A stretch of DNA of 64,000 nucleotides from Basidiobolus meristosporus CBS 931.73 (Eukaryota; Basidiobolomycota; Basidiobolomycetes; Basidiobolales; Basidiobolaceae). The notes beneath the pieces were generated by a model. The model saw only the letters and a program-made list of their open reading frames with translations, did no database searches and was not told the origin of the DNA. This document shows, one piece after another, positions 1-10,345 of this stretch. A program made the position numbers and the translations under genes. Within the stretch, counting starts at the first letter, position 1. The number at the start of each line of letters is the position of its first letter. The stretch covers positions 1 through 64,000 of the forward strand of contig MCFE01000467.1 in assembly GCA_002104905.1 (NCBI GenBank), in the 5' to 3' direction.

Positions 1-261
1 CTATGTCAAAAAACACCTATTACTTTATTTCAAGATAATCAAGGATGTATACAATTAAGTAGAAATCCAACTTTTCATGCTAGAACCAAGCACATAGATA
101 TTAGACATCATTTCATATGGGAAGCTATAGAGAGTAACTTAGTTAGCTTAGTTTACTGTCCTACAGATGAAATGATTGCAGACATATTTACCAAACCATT
201 AGCTAGAGACAAGTTTGAATATCTTAGGTCAAAATTAGGACTAGTCAGTATGAACATTTAG
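1..261 (+). pseudogene. Copia pol C-terminal fragment (RNase H end), enters from outside the window
   Basis: The reading frame is open from base 1 to the stop at 259-261. It is nearly identical to the end of the pol frame at 9183-9443 in the larger element. The protein has the copia RNase H tail, including a DNQG segment, a KHIDIRHHF-type segment and the terminal motif DIFTKPL. Only the last ~86 residues lie inside the window, so the state of the rest of the element is unknown. A purine-rich tract and an LTR follow directly, so this is the 3' end of a plus-strand copy. Confidence 0.9.
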
Positions 262-272
262 CCAAGTGGAAG

Positions 273-621
273 TGTTGTAAAAACTTGTAGTTCCACCTAA
301 ATATTCATCTAACTTAGTCACTTAGATCATTACCCTCAAATTCTAGAGAATGCCAACCAAATTCCTGGTTGGGATTTACTTAGAATATTTTCACCAAAAT
401 TCCAGGCACCCAGAACATGAAAATTTTCAAAGTTATCCAAACAGCCCTAAGCTTTGCACACATGTTCTTGGGATCTTCCTTAGCCTATTCTACATGTTTG
501 TAATGCCAACACCAGGTAAAAGTATAAATACTACTTTTGCAATCAATAAATCATTAAGTGAAAACCACATAATCTACTTGTTCTCCCAATCACTTCCAAT
601 ATCTCCAAGACTCTTACAACA
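273..621 (+). repeat. Copia 3' LTR
   Basis: The 349-bp LTR begins TGTTGTAA and ends TTACAACA, a short inverted terminal repeat. It aligns along its whole length with the LTRs at 5116-5465 and 9455-9786. It contains a TATAAATA box inside a short palindrome, followed about 20 bp later by an AATAAA signal. It belongs to the partial element at 1-261. The sequence after 621 is not copia-related. Confidence 0.92.
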
Positions 622-1459
622 GTTTTGACAATGCTGGTCTTTTCAGTGTCCATAGCTTTTAAACAGGCATTTTGCTGCCAACAACAACTAACTTTTTTCT
701 TTCAACTTGACCAAAACAATAATTCTCAGGTTACCGCATTCATATGACAACTGTTGTTGGAAACCATTGGATTATGTTGTCTTCTTTTAATTAAACATGT
801 TCCAGAATTGAAATTAATTCTGACTTGGTTTTGAGCCAATTTGTTCTTTCTTTTTATGATTTGATAGGATTGGGTTGTGTGTTTTTTTTTGGTCCCAATT
901 TTTCTCATAAGAAACATGTGTTAAATGCTGATTAGGGGATGTAGGAGCTCACCAGTTTTGGATGTTTTTGGGTTAGGAAAAACACTTGTATTCATAGTGT
1001 TGTGCTGTTTGGCTTCCTTTTGTGCTAAGGGAAATCAAAGCTGGGATGTGCAGCATGGTCAACAGTTTACCCCCAGAGTGTTACAGTTGTTGTTGATAAC
1101 TCAAATGAGGTTCTTCCCATTACTTAGAGCTAACGCTATGCCACTATTTTGTAGTGGGGGAACTGTAACTTGAGCTGAGATGAACCATTGCAGGGACTGG
1201 GAAAGATTAATCAGATCTTGCCAAGGACCAATGATGGAGATGAATATAATGGGAGAGTCCTTGTTATCAATTTAACCAGACTCTGGGGGAGAAATAACAT
1301 TCAAAGACAATGGGAGTCTTTTCCAATTGTTCACAAGAGATTTCCAGTTCTTTTATTGAAAGATAGGCATCAGGAGGCTGGCTGGATAGCCTCAGGCACA
1401 AAGACAATGACAGAAATCCTCTTGGATTAATAGATATGCTTCTAACTTGGAACTAATAA
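622..1459. other. AT-rich interval without a recognisable gene
   Basis: Short open frames occur (for example 925-1173 and 1188-1430 on plus), but they show no family motif, begin with non-ATG codons or have unremarkable composition. The interval lies between a copia LTR and a Penelope-like relic, so it may be decayed transposon flank. I see nothing functional in it. Confidence 0.6.
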
Positions 1460-2520
1460 AGGCATACCTTTGGTGTTAGGAAAGTATCCATGCTTTTCTT
1501 ATTGATGGTTGATGAGCTGAACAAAAGCAAATATATAAATATTTGTTCATGGATTATTGAAAAACTTGGGTGTGTATGTGTCTGGTGGAATCCAAGATAA
1601 TTTCTATATCCAGGAAGCTCAGCTGTTGTTTGTTGACATTCCAGGATAGTTTTATATTGGAGTTTTTTGGACTCAAAAAGTTGCATGAAGTTTTTCAAAG
1701 AATCTTTGTTGCCTTGCCAGACAAAAAGTATGTGGTCCAGGTATCTTCTATGAGAGATAGGCCAGTTTTCCATTTTTTGTTTCTGGTCATTTTCAAAATA
1801 ACACAAACAGGCTGTCATATGCTGGAGTACATGGGGTACCCATTACTGTTCCATCCATTTAGAGGTAGGATTCTCCATTGAAGGTGAAGGAGTTGTTGTA
1901 AAGTGTTATTGACAGTGTGTCCACAAGGGCTGATGCTAGGTGTTTGTTTGATGAAAGGGAATGCTTAACAATGGTGGACACTTTAGAGATTCCTTTCTTA
2001 TTTGGAATATTGGTGTATAGGCTTTCAATGTCTGCCATCACCAGGAAATTGATTGGCCTTCTTCTAGGTTTCAAAAGTTGTTAAGAAGCTTGTTGGAATT
2101 TTGTAGGATTTTTCTTCTGTTGTTGCAGATGGGCTGCAGGTAAAAAGTAGTCCATGTGGAGATTCCATATGTAATCCATATGTTAGACAGGATAATAGGC
2201 CAACCTTTAATTGGGATCTTGTGAATTTTGGGTAGCATATAGAGCTTCAGGTTCTTCCAGGATGCCAGGTGGTTGAGTATGTATTTTTCTTCTTGTTATG
2301 AAAATTCATCCTGGTAGACCTCCAGCAGGGATCTGATCAAATTCTCCAAATATCTTATGTTGCACAATGCTTGAATGTAGGTATTGTTGTTGGAGAGTTG
2401 TTGTTGGGCTTCTGCAGTGTACCATGATACTGGAAGTGCTATAAGACCTTATTTTTTGTTGCTAGGCTTGAAGATAGTTGTGTTAAATTTCTAAGCTTTC
2501 TTGTAATCCAGTCATTAGAT
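1460..2520 (-). pseudogene. Penelope-like element reverse transcriptase, decayed
   Basis: Read on the minus strand and allowing stops and frame changes, the successive RT motifs of Penelope-like elements appear in the right order. LYMLPKIHK is at 2218-2244, followed by a degenerate RPI segment. ADIESLYTNIP is near 2035-1990. FTFNGESYL is at about 1885-1859, then a stop, then MGTPCTPAYDSLF at about 1850-1800. YLDHILFVW is at 1743-1717, followed by a region resembling the FSSxHP/KGFIKGEL tail. The catalytic YxDD is YLDH here, so the second Asp is lost. No GIY-YIG endonuclease was recognised. The copy is dead: stops interrupt the frame (one after GESYL) and the frame shifts near 2070. Domain identity rests on motif recognition by eye. 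Confidence 0.8.
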
Positions 2521-3434
2521 GTTTGTTGTGATTAGGTGACAATTTGTTGATCTTTCTCATGATGTTTGTATTAAGCCTTTCCAATATAGATGATTTAAAT
2601 GTTTCAATGTTTTGTTCTAAATCCTTGCTTCCTTTAGGTGGTTGGAACTATTGACAATGTGTCATAAAGTACGGATTGAATGACTTGTTGTGGTAGTGTA
2701 GAGGTACTCCTGGGAGAAGCTACACAACTCAAGGTGTGTAAGGTATCTGATGGGTGCAATAATCCTGCAGTCTAAACTGCAGGTGTCTATGTCAATATGT
2801 AACTATGATAAAAGCCTCTGCTTCTCTAGCTTCATAGGTGCTCCAAATGTCTCCAAAGGCCTCTGTGTGTCTTGTGCATTACCCTGAAAAGCTCCTTGAT
2901 GGCAGGTCTGAGATGTAACTGTTGAGGGCAGATGCAGTGATCAACTGCTAATCAATAAGGAAGAACCATTACTGATAGAAGGATGAATTATTGATGAGGG
3001 ATTGACTTCCCTTAAATACATTTCCTGATTGCAAAGTGAATACTAATGACAAGGTTCTAGAAAATTCCAAGCATCAGTGGAATTCTTGATGACATCACTA
3101 AGAGCTAAAAATACTCCAAGAAGGTGCTAGAAGGTTCTAAAAGGCACAACACATCCAACCAATCAGGGATCAATAGTCTCAAACCTTTGCAACATAGATA
3201 TACCATATATGGTATTGAAATGGCAGGGATGGCAAAACAGATTTAGGTTATGTGTCACAGGTATTGATGCAGGTACCTGCCTAATGTAGATACATATACT
3301 GATCACAATGCTGAAAAACATCTGGGATAACTAATGCCAATAACTAATCAGGGTAATCATTATATGGGGATACTACTAATAATAAGGGCAAAGAAGAATG
3401 GGATAATTCTGATAAGATAAAATACAGACAAAAG
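2521..3434. other. Interval without a recognised gene between Penelope relic and inverted copia fragment
   Basis: No open frame with a recognisable domain is present on either strand. The part next to 2520 may be further decayed Penelope N-terminus, since open minus-strand pieces run up to about 2600. The region 3000-3350 has no visible repeats or motif. Confidence 0.5.
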
Positions 3435-5115
3435 CTTATATTTGGCTGTAATAGCCAATATTAATCTGATGGAATTAAACTTGGCTACTGGTGCAAAGGT
3501 CTCAGTATAGTCAAGTCCTATTGTTTGAGTGTATCCTTTGGCTACAAGTCTTGCTTTGTATCTTTCAATTGTACCATCAGCCTTGTATTTTGTCATGAAG
3601 ACCCATCTGCATCCAATTGATTTTTGGTTGATTGGTAATTTGACCAAGTCTCAAGTTTGATTTTCCATCAGGGCCTGATATTCCTCAGCCATTGCAGATG
3701 TCCAAAACTTTGTCTGAGGGCTATTTAGGGCCTCTTTTACAGTCTGGGGCTCATCAATATGGACTGAATAGGCATAGGCTAAGTTTGTACCCTCATTGAT
3801 ATAATAATTTGGGCTATTTCTTGTCCAATTCGATCTCCAGGCATTTGATACTGGAATGATCACTTCTGGGATATTCCTAGGCACTGATTTGGGCTGAACC
3901 ATGGTTGTAGAGTCCTCTGGAGTGAAAAAATTTTCATTGTTTTGCTCTGATTCAATCCTGACAATTGGTGCACTTGAGAACAAATTTTTGTCATCATCTG
4001 ATGTCATTTTTTGTGAAAATTTTGAATTTTCATCAAACAACACATCCCTGTACTTGATCAGCTTCTTTGCTTTGGTATTGTAGAGTCTGTATGCCTTACT
4101 CTCATTGCAGTAGCCCAAAAATATGCATTTTACACTTTTTGGCTCAAATTTTGACTGATTTCCATCCAGTTTTTTGGCAAATGCTGTACACCCAAATATT
4201 CTTAGATGTTCTGCACTTGATCTGTATCCATACCATGCTTCAAATGGAGTAGAATCACAAAGTATTCTGCTATAACTCCAATTTTTAAGGTATACAGCAG
4301 TGGCAACTGATTCTGTCCAAAAATCACAGGATAATTTTTGATCATGGATCATAGATATTTCCATATCAATTATTGATCTGTTAGCATGTTCTGCTACTCC
4401 ATTTTGCTGTGGGGAGCATGGTACAGTAGTCTCTTGCTTTATCTCATGAATTTTGCAGAAGTGGATGAAGAGTTATGGGGTATATTCTCCACCATTGTCA
4501 GAGCGTATTTTCTTGAATTTTTCACCAGTTTCTCTCTCCACCATGGCTTTAAACTCCCTGAACTTAGACAGAGCTTCTTCCTTTCTCTCCATGAAGTAGA
4601 CCCATGTGTATCTTGTATAATCATCAATAAAAGTGATTAAATACTTCATCCCACCTAAGGATAAATTTTGCATAGGTCCACACAGATCTGAGTGAATTAG
4701 ATCTAATTTTTTCTTAGTTTTGATTAACCAAGAGCTCTTGCACGGCTGTCTGGCTTGTTTCCCATATATGCAGGCTTCACAGTGCTCCAAATTAGCTGGG
4801 GGTTCAATTTTCACTCCAGAAGTTAGCTGATCTTTGATTATTTTGCGCAAATAATCAAAATTGATGTGCCCAAATCTCCTGTGCCAAAGCATTGGTGTTT
4901 CTTCATTTAAGTTACATATATTGGCTTCCAAATATGATGGAATATAAGTCAACTTGTATAGATTCTGATCTCTGATGCCCAAAGCAATATGGGCACCATT
5001 TTGATCAGTGATCCTGCATCCAGAATTGTCAAAACTGAAACTGAGTCCTTCTGCTGTGGCCTTGCCTACAGAGAGTAGGTTCTTGGCTATTTCTGGTACA
5101 TAGAGCACTTCTTTA
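3435..5115 (-). pseudogene. Inverted copia pol fragment (pre-integrase, integrase, start of RT)
   Basis: The minus-strand frames 5108-4473, 4364-3651 and 3647-3435 align with the same parts of the plus-strand element (about 6520-8190). They hold the GAG-pre-integrase HxxH...CxxC zinc motif, the integrase core beginning LDLIHSDLCGP with the SDNGGEY segment, the integrase C-terminal linker, and the first RT block (WVF...[10 protein letters not shown]). The copy stops abruptly near 3435 inside RT. At 5115/5116 it is cut by the 5' LTR of the plus-strand element. Its gag and protease part does not reappear beyond the right LTR, so DNA was lost. A few stops and frame breaks show it is not coding. 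Confidence 0.88.
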
Positions 5116-5465
5116 TGTTGTAAAAGTTTGTAATTCCACCTAAATACTCACCTAACTTAGTCACTTAGATCATTACCCTCAAATCCTAGAGAATACTGAC
5201 CAAATTCCTTGTTGGGATTTACTTTCAATATTTTCACCAAAATACTAGGTACCCAGTACATGAAAATTCTCAAAGTTGTTCAAACAACCCCAAACTTTGC
5301 ACACATGTTCTTGGGACCTTCCTTAACCTATTCTACGTGTTGGTAATGTCAAGACCAGGTAAAAGTATTAATACTACTTTTACATTCAATAAAGCATTAA
5401 GTGAAAACCACATAATCTACTTGTCCTCCCAAATCACTTCCAATATCTCCAGCACTCTTACAACA
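5116..5465 (+). repeat. 5' LTR of the copia element
   Basis: The 350-bp LTR is bounded by TGTTGTAA and TTACAACA. The core promoter position carries TATTAATA rather than the TATAAATA of the other copies, and AATAAA follows. It lies directly against an inverted pol fragment of the same family. Confidence 0.92.
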
Positions 5466-5477
5466 GGTTATGAGCCC
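5466..5477 (+). promoter_or_regulatory. Primer-binding site complementary to the anticodon arm of initiator tRNA-Met
   Basis: The 12 bases right after the 5' LTR read GGTTATGAGCCC. Their reverse complement, GGGCTCATAACC, is the anticodon stem-loop with the CAU anticodon of yeast-type initiator tRNA-Met. It is not the 3' acceptor end used by most LTR elements. Drosophila copia and yeast Ty5 prime from such a half-tRNA. The tRNA match is from memory of the yeast sequence; the host's own tRNA is not in this window. A candidate gag ATG at 5470 lies inside the site. Confidence 0.75.
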
Positions 5478-8400
5478 CAAGCTGTCACTCCCTGCAATGT
5501 CTACTACTGCTATTACTGGAATTTTTCCCTCTGCTGAAAAGTTGGATGGATCTAACTACCAAGTGTGGAAGGTGAAGATGAAGATGCTGCTACAAGAAAG
5601 AGGCCTTTGGGATATTGTCATGGGAGAAGAATGCCCTCCTAAAAACATGGGGGAGGATGCCTTAAAGTACCAGAAGAAAGAACAAAGTGCCTTTAACTGC
5701 ATTTGCCTTAATGTCAAGAACAAATTGCTAATTCAATGTTCAAGAGCAAAAACGGCAACCAATGCCTGGAAGGCATTAAAAGACACCTACCAGTCATGTT
5801 CAGCTGCCAAGAAAATGTATCTGAGACAAAAATTCCTTACTACAAAGATGCTACCAGGAGAAGAAATGAAAAATCTAGTTAACAGAATTACCCTGCTGAT
5901 AGATGAGATGGAATCTGTTGGTGTACCAACTACTGATGAGGATGTAATAGTTACCATCCTAAATAGCCTGACAGACAAGTTTCAGGGCCTTGTATCAGCC
6001 CTAGAGTCCAGAACTGAAGATTTGACCTTAAGTTACATATATGGAAGGCTCCTGGATGAAGAATTAAGAAAATCAAGTGCTAATAAGAAGGAAGAAGAAA
6101 ATGCTTTAATAAGCAATGATAGCCAACAATGGAGGTACCCAAGTCCCTACAAAGGCAACAGCAACCTGTTTTGCAGCTACTGCAAAAGGAAAGGACACAA
6201 ATCAGACTGGTGTCTCAAAAAGAAAGATAATCAGCAAAAGCAGCCTGAATATGGAAATGCTGTAACAACTGAAGATAGACTATTCATATCTGCACTAAAT
6301 ATGACCACAAACAAGGATTCTCAGATGTGGTATATTGACTCTGGAGCATCCCAACACTTCACACACCAAAAAGAACTTTTTACCCAATATCAAGAAATTC
6401 CAATAAAGAAGGTTTTCATGGGTGACAATAGAACACTTGATGCAGTGGGAGAAGGAACTATCCATGTAAACCTTAGAAGCAGTGAGGGAAGCCATACACT
6501 GACCTTTAAAGAAGTACTCTATGTACCATAAATAGCCAAGAACCTACTCTCTGTAAGCAAGGCCACAGCAGAAGGACTCAGTTTCAGTTTTGACAATTCT
6601 GGATACAGGATCACTGATCAAAATGGTGCTCATATTGCTTTGGGCATCAGAGATCAGAACCTATACAAGTTGACTTATATTCCATCATATCTGGAAGCCA
6701 ATATAAGTAACTTAAATGAAGAAACACCAGTGCTTTGGCATTGGAGATTTGGACACATCAATTTTGATTATTTGCGCAAAATAATCAAAGATCAGCTAAT
6801 TTCTGGAGTGAAAATTGATCCCCCAGCTAATTTGGAGCACTGTGATGCCTGCATATATGGGAAACAAGCCAGACAACTGTTCAAGAGCTCTGGGCTAATC
6901 AAAACCAAGAAAAAATTGGATCTAATTCACTCAGATCTGTGTGGACCTATGCAAAATTTATCCTTACGTGGGATGAAGTATTTAATCACTTTTATTGATG
7001 ATTATACAAGATACACTATGGGTCTACTTCATGGAGAGAAAGGAAGAAGCTCTGTCTAAGTTCAGGGAGTTTAAAGCCATGTTGGAGAGAGAAACTGGTG
7101 AAAAATTCAAGAAAATACACTCTGACAATGGTGGAGAATATACCCCAAAACTCTTCATCCACTTCTGCAAAATTCATAGGATAAAGCAAGAGACTACTGT
7201 ACCATACTCCCCACAGCAAAATGGAGTAGCAGAACATGCTAACAGATCAATAATTGATATGAAAAGATCTATGATCCATGATCAATAATTATCCTGTGGT
7301 ATTTGGGCAGAATCAGTTGCCACTGCTGTATACCTTAAAAATAGGAGTTATAACAGCATGCTCTGTGATTCTACTCCATTTGAAGCATGGCATGGATACT
7401 GACCAAGTGCAGAACATCTAAGAATATTTGGGTGTACAGCATATGCCTAAAAAACTGGCCGGAAATCAGTCAAAATTTGAACCAAATAGTGTAAAATGCA
7501 TATTTTTGGGCTACTGCAATGAGAGTAAGGCATACAGACTCTACAATACCAAAGCAAAGAAGCTGATCAAGTACAGGGATGTGCTGTTTGATGAAAATTC
7601 AAAATTTTCACAAAAAATGACATCAGATGATGACAAAAATTTGATCTCAAGTCTACAAATTGTCAGGATTGAATCAGAGCAAAACAATGAAAATTTTTTC
7701 ACTCCAGAGGACTCTATAACCGTGGTTCAGCCCAAATCAGTGCCCAGGAATATCCCAGAAGTGATCATTCCAGTATCAAATGCCCAGAGATCCAATTGGA
7801 CAAGAAATAGCCCAAATTACTATATCAATGAGGGTACAAACTTAGCCTATGCCTATTCAGTCCATGTTGATGAGCCCTAGACTGTAAAAGAGGCCCTAAA
7901 TAGCCCTCAGACAAAGTTTTGGAGATCTGCAATGACTGAGGAATATCAGGCCCTGATGGAAAATCAAACTTGGGACTTGGTCAAATTACCAATCAACCAA
8001 AAATCAATTGGATGCAGATGGGTTTTCAAGACAAAATACAAGGCTGATGATAAAATTGAAAGATACAAAGCAAGACTTGTAGCCAAAGGATACTCTCAAA
8101 CAAAAGGACTTGACTATACTGACACCTTTGCACCGGTAGCCAAGTTTAATTCCATCAGATTAATTTTGGTTATTGCAGCCAAATATAAGTTTTTTATTCA
8201 TCAAATGGATGTAAAACTGCATTTTTGAATGGAGAACTTGATGAGGACGTGTATATGGACCAGCCTGATGGGTTTGCTGACCAAGATAACCCCCATTTGG
8301 TCTGAAAGCTTGAAAAGTCACTATATGGTCTCAAACAATCACCAGGAGCCTGGAATTGCAAGATATGATTCTTATTTGGAATCTTTGAGTTTCAAAAGGA

Positions 8401-9443
8401 GTAATGCTGACTATAGTATATACTATAAGCCAGATAGAGCAAGTCCAGTTGTATCAGCTCAATATGCGGATGATCTTATTATAGCCACCAATAACCTAGA
8501 AACATTGGAAGAGACTAAATCCAGCCTATCTAAGGAGTTCAAGATGTCCAATCTAGGAGAGCTTAATTACTACTTAGGGATTAAGTTCTCCATAGACAGA
8601 AGTACCCAGACTATCACCCTAAGCCAATCCAAGTATATTCAAGATATACTAAAGAAGTACAAAATGGAAGACTGTAAACTGGCAGCTACCCCAATGGAGA
8701 CAAACCTTGACTTGGTCAAAACTCAACCAAATCAAGAGTGCTTGGTGCCATCTGAAAGCCCTGACTTTCCTTATCAATCTATGATCGGCAGTCTGATGTA
8801 TACTATGCTTGGAACACGTCCAGATATCTCATATTCAGTGGGAGTTGTCAGCCAACATAATCAGAACTATGGATCTGATCATATTGCAGCAGTTAAGCGG
8901 ATTTTTAGATATCTAAAAGGAACTGCTGATATCTGTTTAAGATACACTTATAAGGACTCAGAACAGAATCTTGTGGGATACTCTGATGCTGATTGGGGAC
9001 AAAATTTGGTAGACAGAAGATCCACCACAGGATACACCTTTCTTTACTGTGAAGGAGCAATTTCATGGAACTCAATAAAGCAACCAACTGTAGCACTTTC
9101 TACCACAGAGGCTGAGTACATGGCAGCCTGTGAAGCTACAAAAGAAGCAATGTGGTTAAGAAAACCTTTTACAGATTTAGGCCTATGTCAAAAAATGCCT
9201 ATTACTTTATTTCAAGATAATCAAGGATATATACAATTAGGTAGAAATCCAACTTTTCATGCTAGAACCAAGCACATGGATATTAGACATCATTTCATAC
9301 GTGAAGCTATAGAGAATAACTTAGTTAGCTTAGCTTACTGTCCTACAGATGAAATGATTGCAGACATATTTACCAAACCATTAGCTAGAGACAAGTTTGA
9401 ATACCTTAGGTCAAAATTAGGACTAGTCAGTATGAACATTTAG
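5470..9443 (+). pseudogene. Copia gag-pol, interrupted by stops and frameshifts
   Basis: Gag begins at ATG 5470 or 5497 and has a UBN2-like gag domain. A CCHC zinc knuckle (CSYC...H...C) lies near 6170-6215. The protease motif DSGA is at 6337-6348. A stop at 6529-6531 ends the first frame. Pre-integrase and integrase (HSDLCGP, SDNGGEY, PYSPQQNG) follow at 6640-7290, with a frame break near 7018 and stops at 7286, 7399 and 7878. RT starts near 7960 with a stop at 8226. The YADD catalytic motif is at 8463-8474, and RNase H ends at 9443 with the DIFTKPL tail. The RT/RNase H part from about 8350 is open. The copy cannot encode a full polyprotein. Confidence 0.92.
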
Positions 9444-9445
9444 CT

Positions 9446-9454
9446 GAGTGGGAG
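9446..9454 (+). other. Polypurine tract of the copia element
   Basis: GAGTGGGAG directly precedes the 3' LTR, where plus-strand DNA priming is expected. The same position in the copy at 262-272 is AGTGGAAG. The inverted copy near 63251 keeps the GAGTGGGAG form. Confidence 0.8.
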
Positions 9455-9786
9455 TGTTGTAAAAATTTGTATTTCCACCTAAATATTCACCTAACTTAGT
9501 CACTTAGATCATTACCTTCAAATCCTAGAGAATACTGACCAAATTCCTTGTTGGGATTTACTTAGAATATTTACCCAGAACATGAAAATTAGATAAGTTG
9601 TCCAAACAGCCCCAAACTCTGCACACATGCTCTTGGGACCTTCCTTAACCTATTCTACGTGTTTGTAATGCCAAGACCAGGTAAAAGTATAAATACTACT
9701 TTTACATTCAATAAATCATTAAGTGAAAACTATATAATCTACTTGTTCTCCCAATCACTTCCAATATCTCCAAGACTCTTACAACA
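9455..9786 (+). repeat. 3' LTR of the copia element
   Basis: The 332-bp LTR has TGTTGTAA and TTACAACA ends and is about 20 bp shorter than the 5' LTR because of a deletion near 9570. A TATAAATA box sits inside a palindrome at 9681-9705, with AATAAA downstream. An inverted LTR piece follows with no spacer. Confidence 0.92.
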
Positions 9787-10079
9787 GTTTTCACTTAGTG
9801 ATTTATTGAATGTAAAAGTAGTATTTATACTTTTACATGATCTTGGCATGACAAACACGTAGAATAGGTTAAGGAAGGTCCCAAGAGCATGTGTGCAAAG
9901 TGTGGGGCTGCTTGGACAACCTTGAGAAGTTTCATGTTCTGGGTACCTGATGTTTTGGTAGAAATACTCAATGTAAATCCCGACAAGGAACCTGGACAGA
10001 ATTCTCTAAGACTTGTGAGTGATGGTCTAAGAGACTAAGTTAGGTGAATAGCTAGGTGGAACTACAAACTTTTACAACA
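9787..10079 (-). repeat. Inverted LTR fragment abutting the 3' LTR
   Basis: This is the reverse complement of the LTR, from GTTTTCACTT (inside the LTR) to its TTACAACA-complement end at 10079. The last ~56 bp of the LTR are missing at the junction. Bases 9787-9836 match the reverse complement of 9681-9730 with one mismatch in 50. It could be the 5' LTR of the inverted element whose pol fragment lies at 3435-5115. Confidence 0.88.
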
Positions 10080-10083
10080 AATG

Positions 10084-10345
10084 TAAGGTAGTATTTATAC
10101 TTTTACATGATCTTGGCAGAAAAAACATGTAGAGTATGCTTAGGAAGATCCCAAGAGCATCTGTGCAAATTTTGTGACAGTCTTGACCACTTTGAGAAAT
10201 CCAATGTATGGGGTACCCGATGTTTTGGTGAAAACATTCCAAGTAAATCCCAACAAGGAATTTGGACAGATTTCTCTAAGATTTGTAGGTATTGATCCAA
10301 GTGACTAAGTTAGGAGAATATTTAGGAGCAATTACGAGATTTATA
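10084..10345 (-). repeat. Second inverted LTR fragment, more diverged
   Basis: It starts at GTAAGGTAGTATTTATAC and follows the same inverted LTR order as 9812-10070, with many substitutions. It fades out near 10345 before the LTR terminus. It is an older relic in tandem with the previous fragment. Confidence 0.8.

Larger units (their letters stand above)
5116..9786 (+). mobile_element. Full-length Ty1/copia-type LTR retrotransposon, defective
   Basis: The element is 4.67 kb: 5' LTR (5116-5465), primer-binding site (5466), gag-pol in copia order (gag, protease, integrase, RT, RNase H), purine tract (9446-9454) and 3' LTR (9455-9786). The two LTRs differ by roughly 20 substitutions, and the 3' LTR lacks about 20 bp. 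The insertion is therefore not recent, or the ends come from different copies. The five bases before (CTTTA) and after (GTTTT) do not match, so no target-site duplication is visible. Copies of the same family occur at 1-621, 3435-5115 (-), 9787-10345 (-) and 62903-64000. Confidence 0.93.

Noticed and set aside
350-628. 92-residue frame inside the LTR at 273-621
   Set aside because: The equivalent positions in other LTR copies do not keep the frame, and it has no motif. It is non-coding LTR sequence.
925-1430. Plus-strand frames at 925-1173 and 1188-1430
   Set aside because: One begins with a non-ATG codon, neither shows a domain, and both lie in decayed transposon surroundings.
4067-4640. 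Plus-strand frames at 4067-4252 and 4386-4640
   Set aside because: They are antisense shadows of the inverted copia integrase region.
5470-9443. Repeat-induced point mutation as the cause of copia stops
   Set aside because: One stop is a C-to-T change (7878), but others are G-to-T changes or indels, and I saw no consistent CpA-to-TpA bias when comparing copies by eye.
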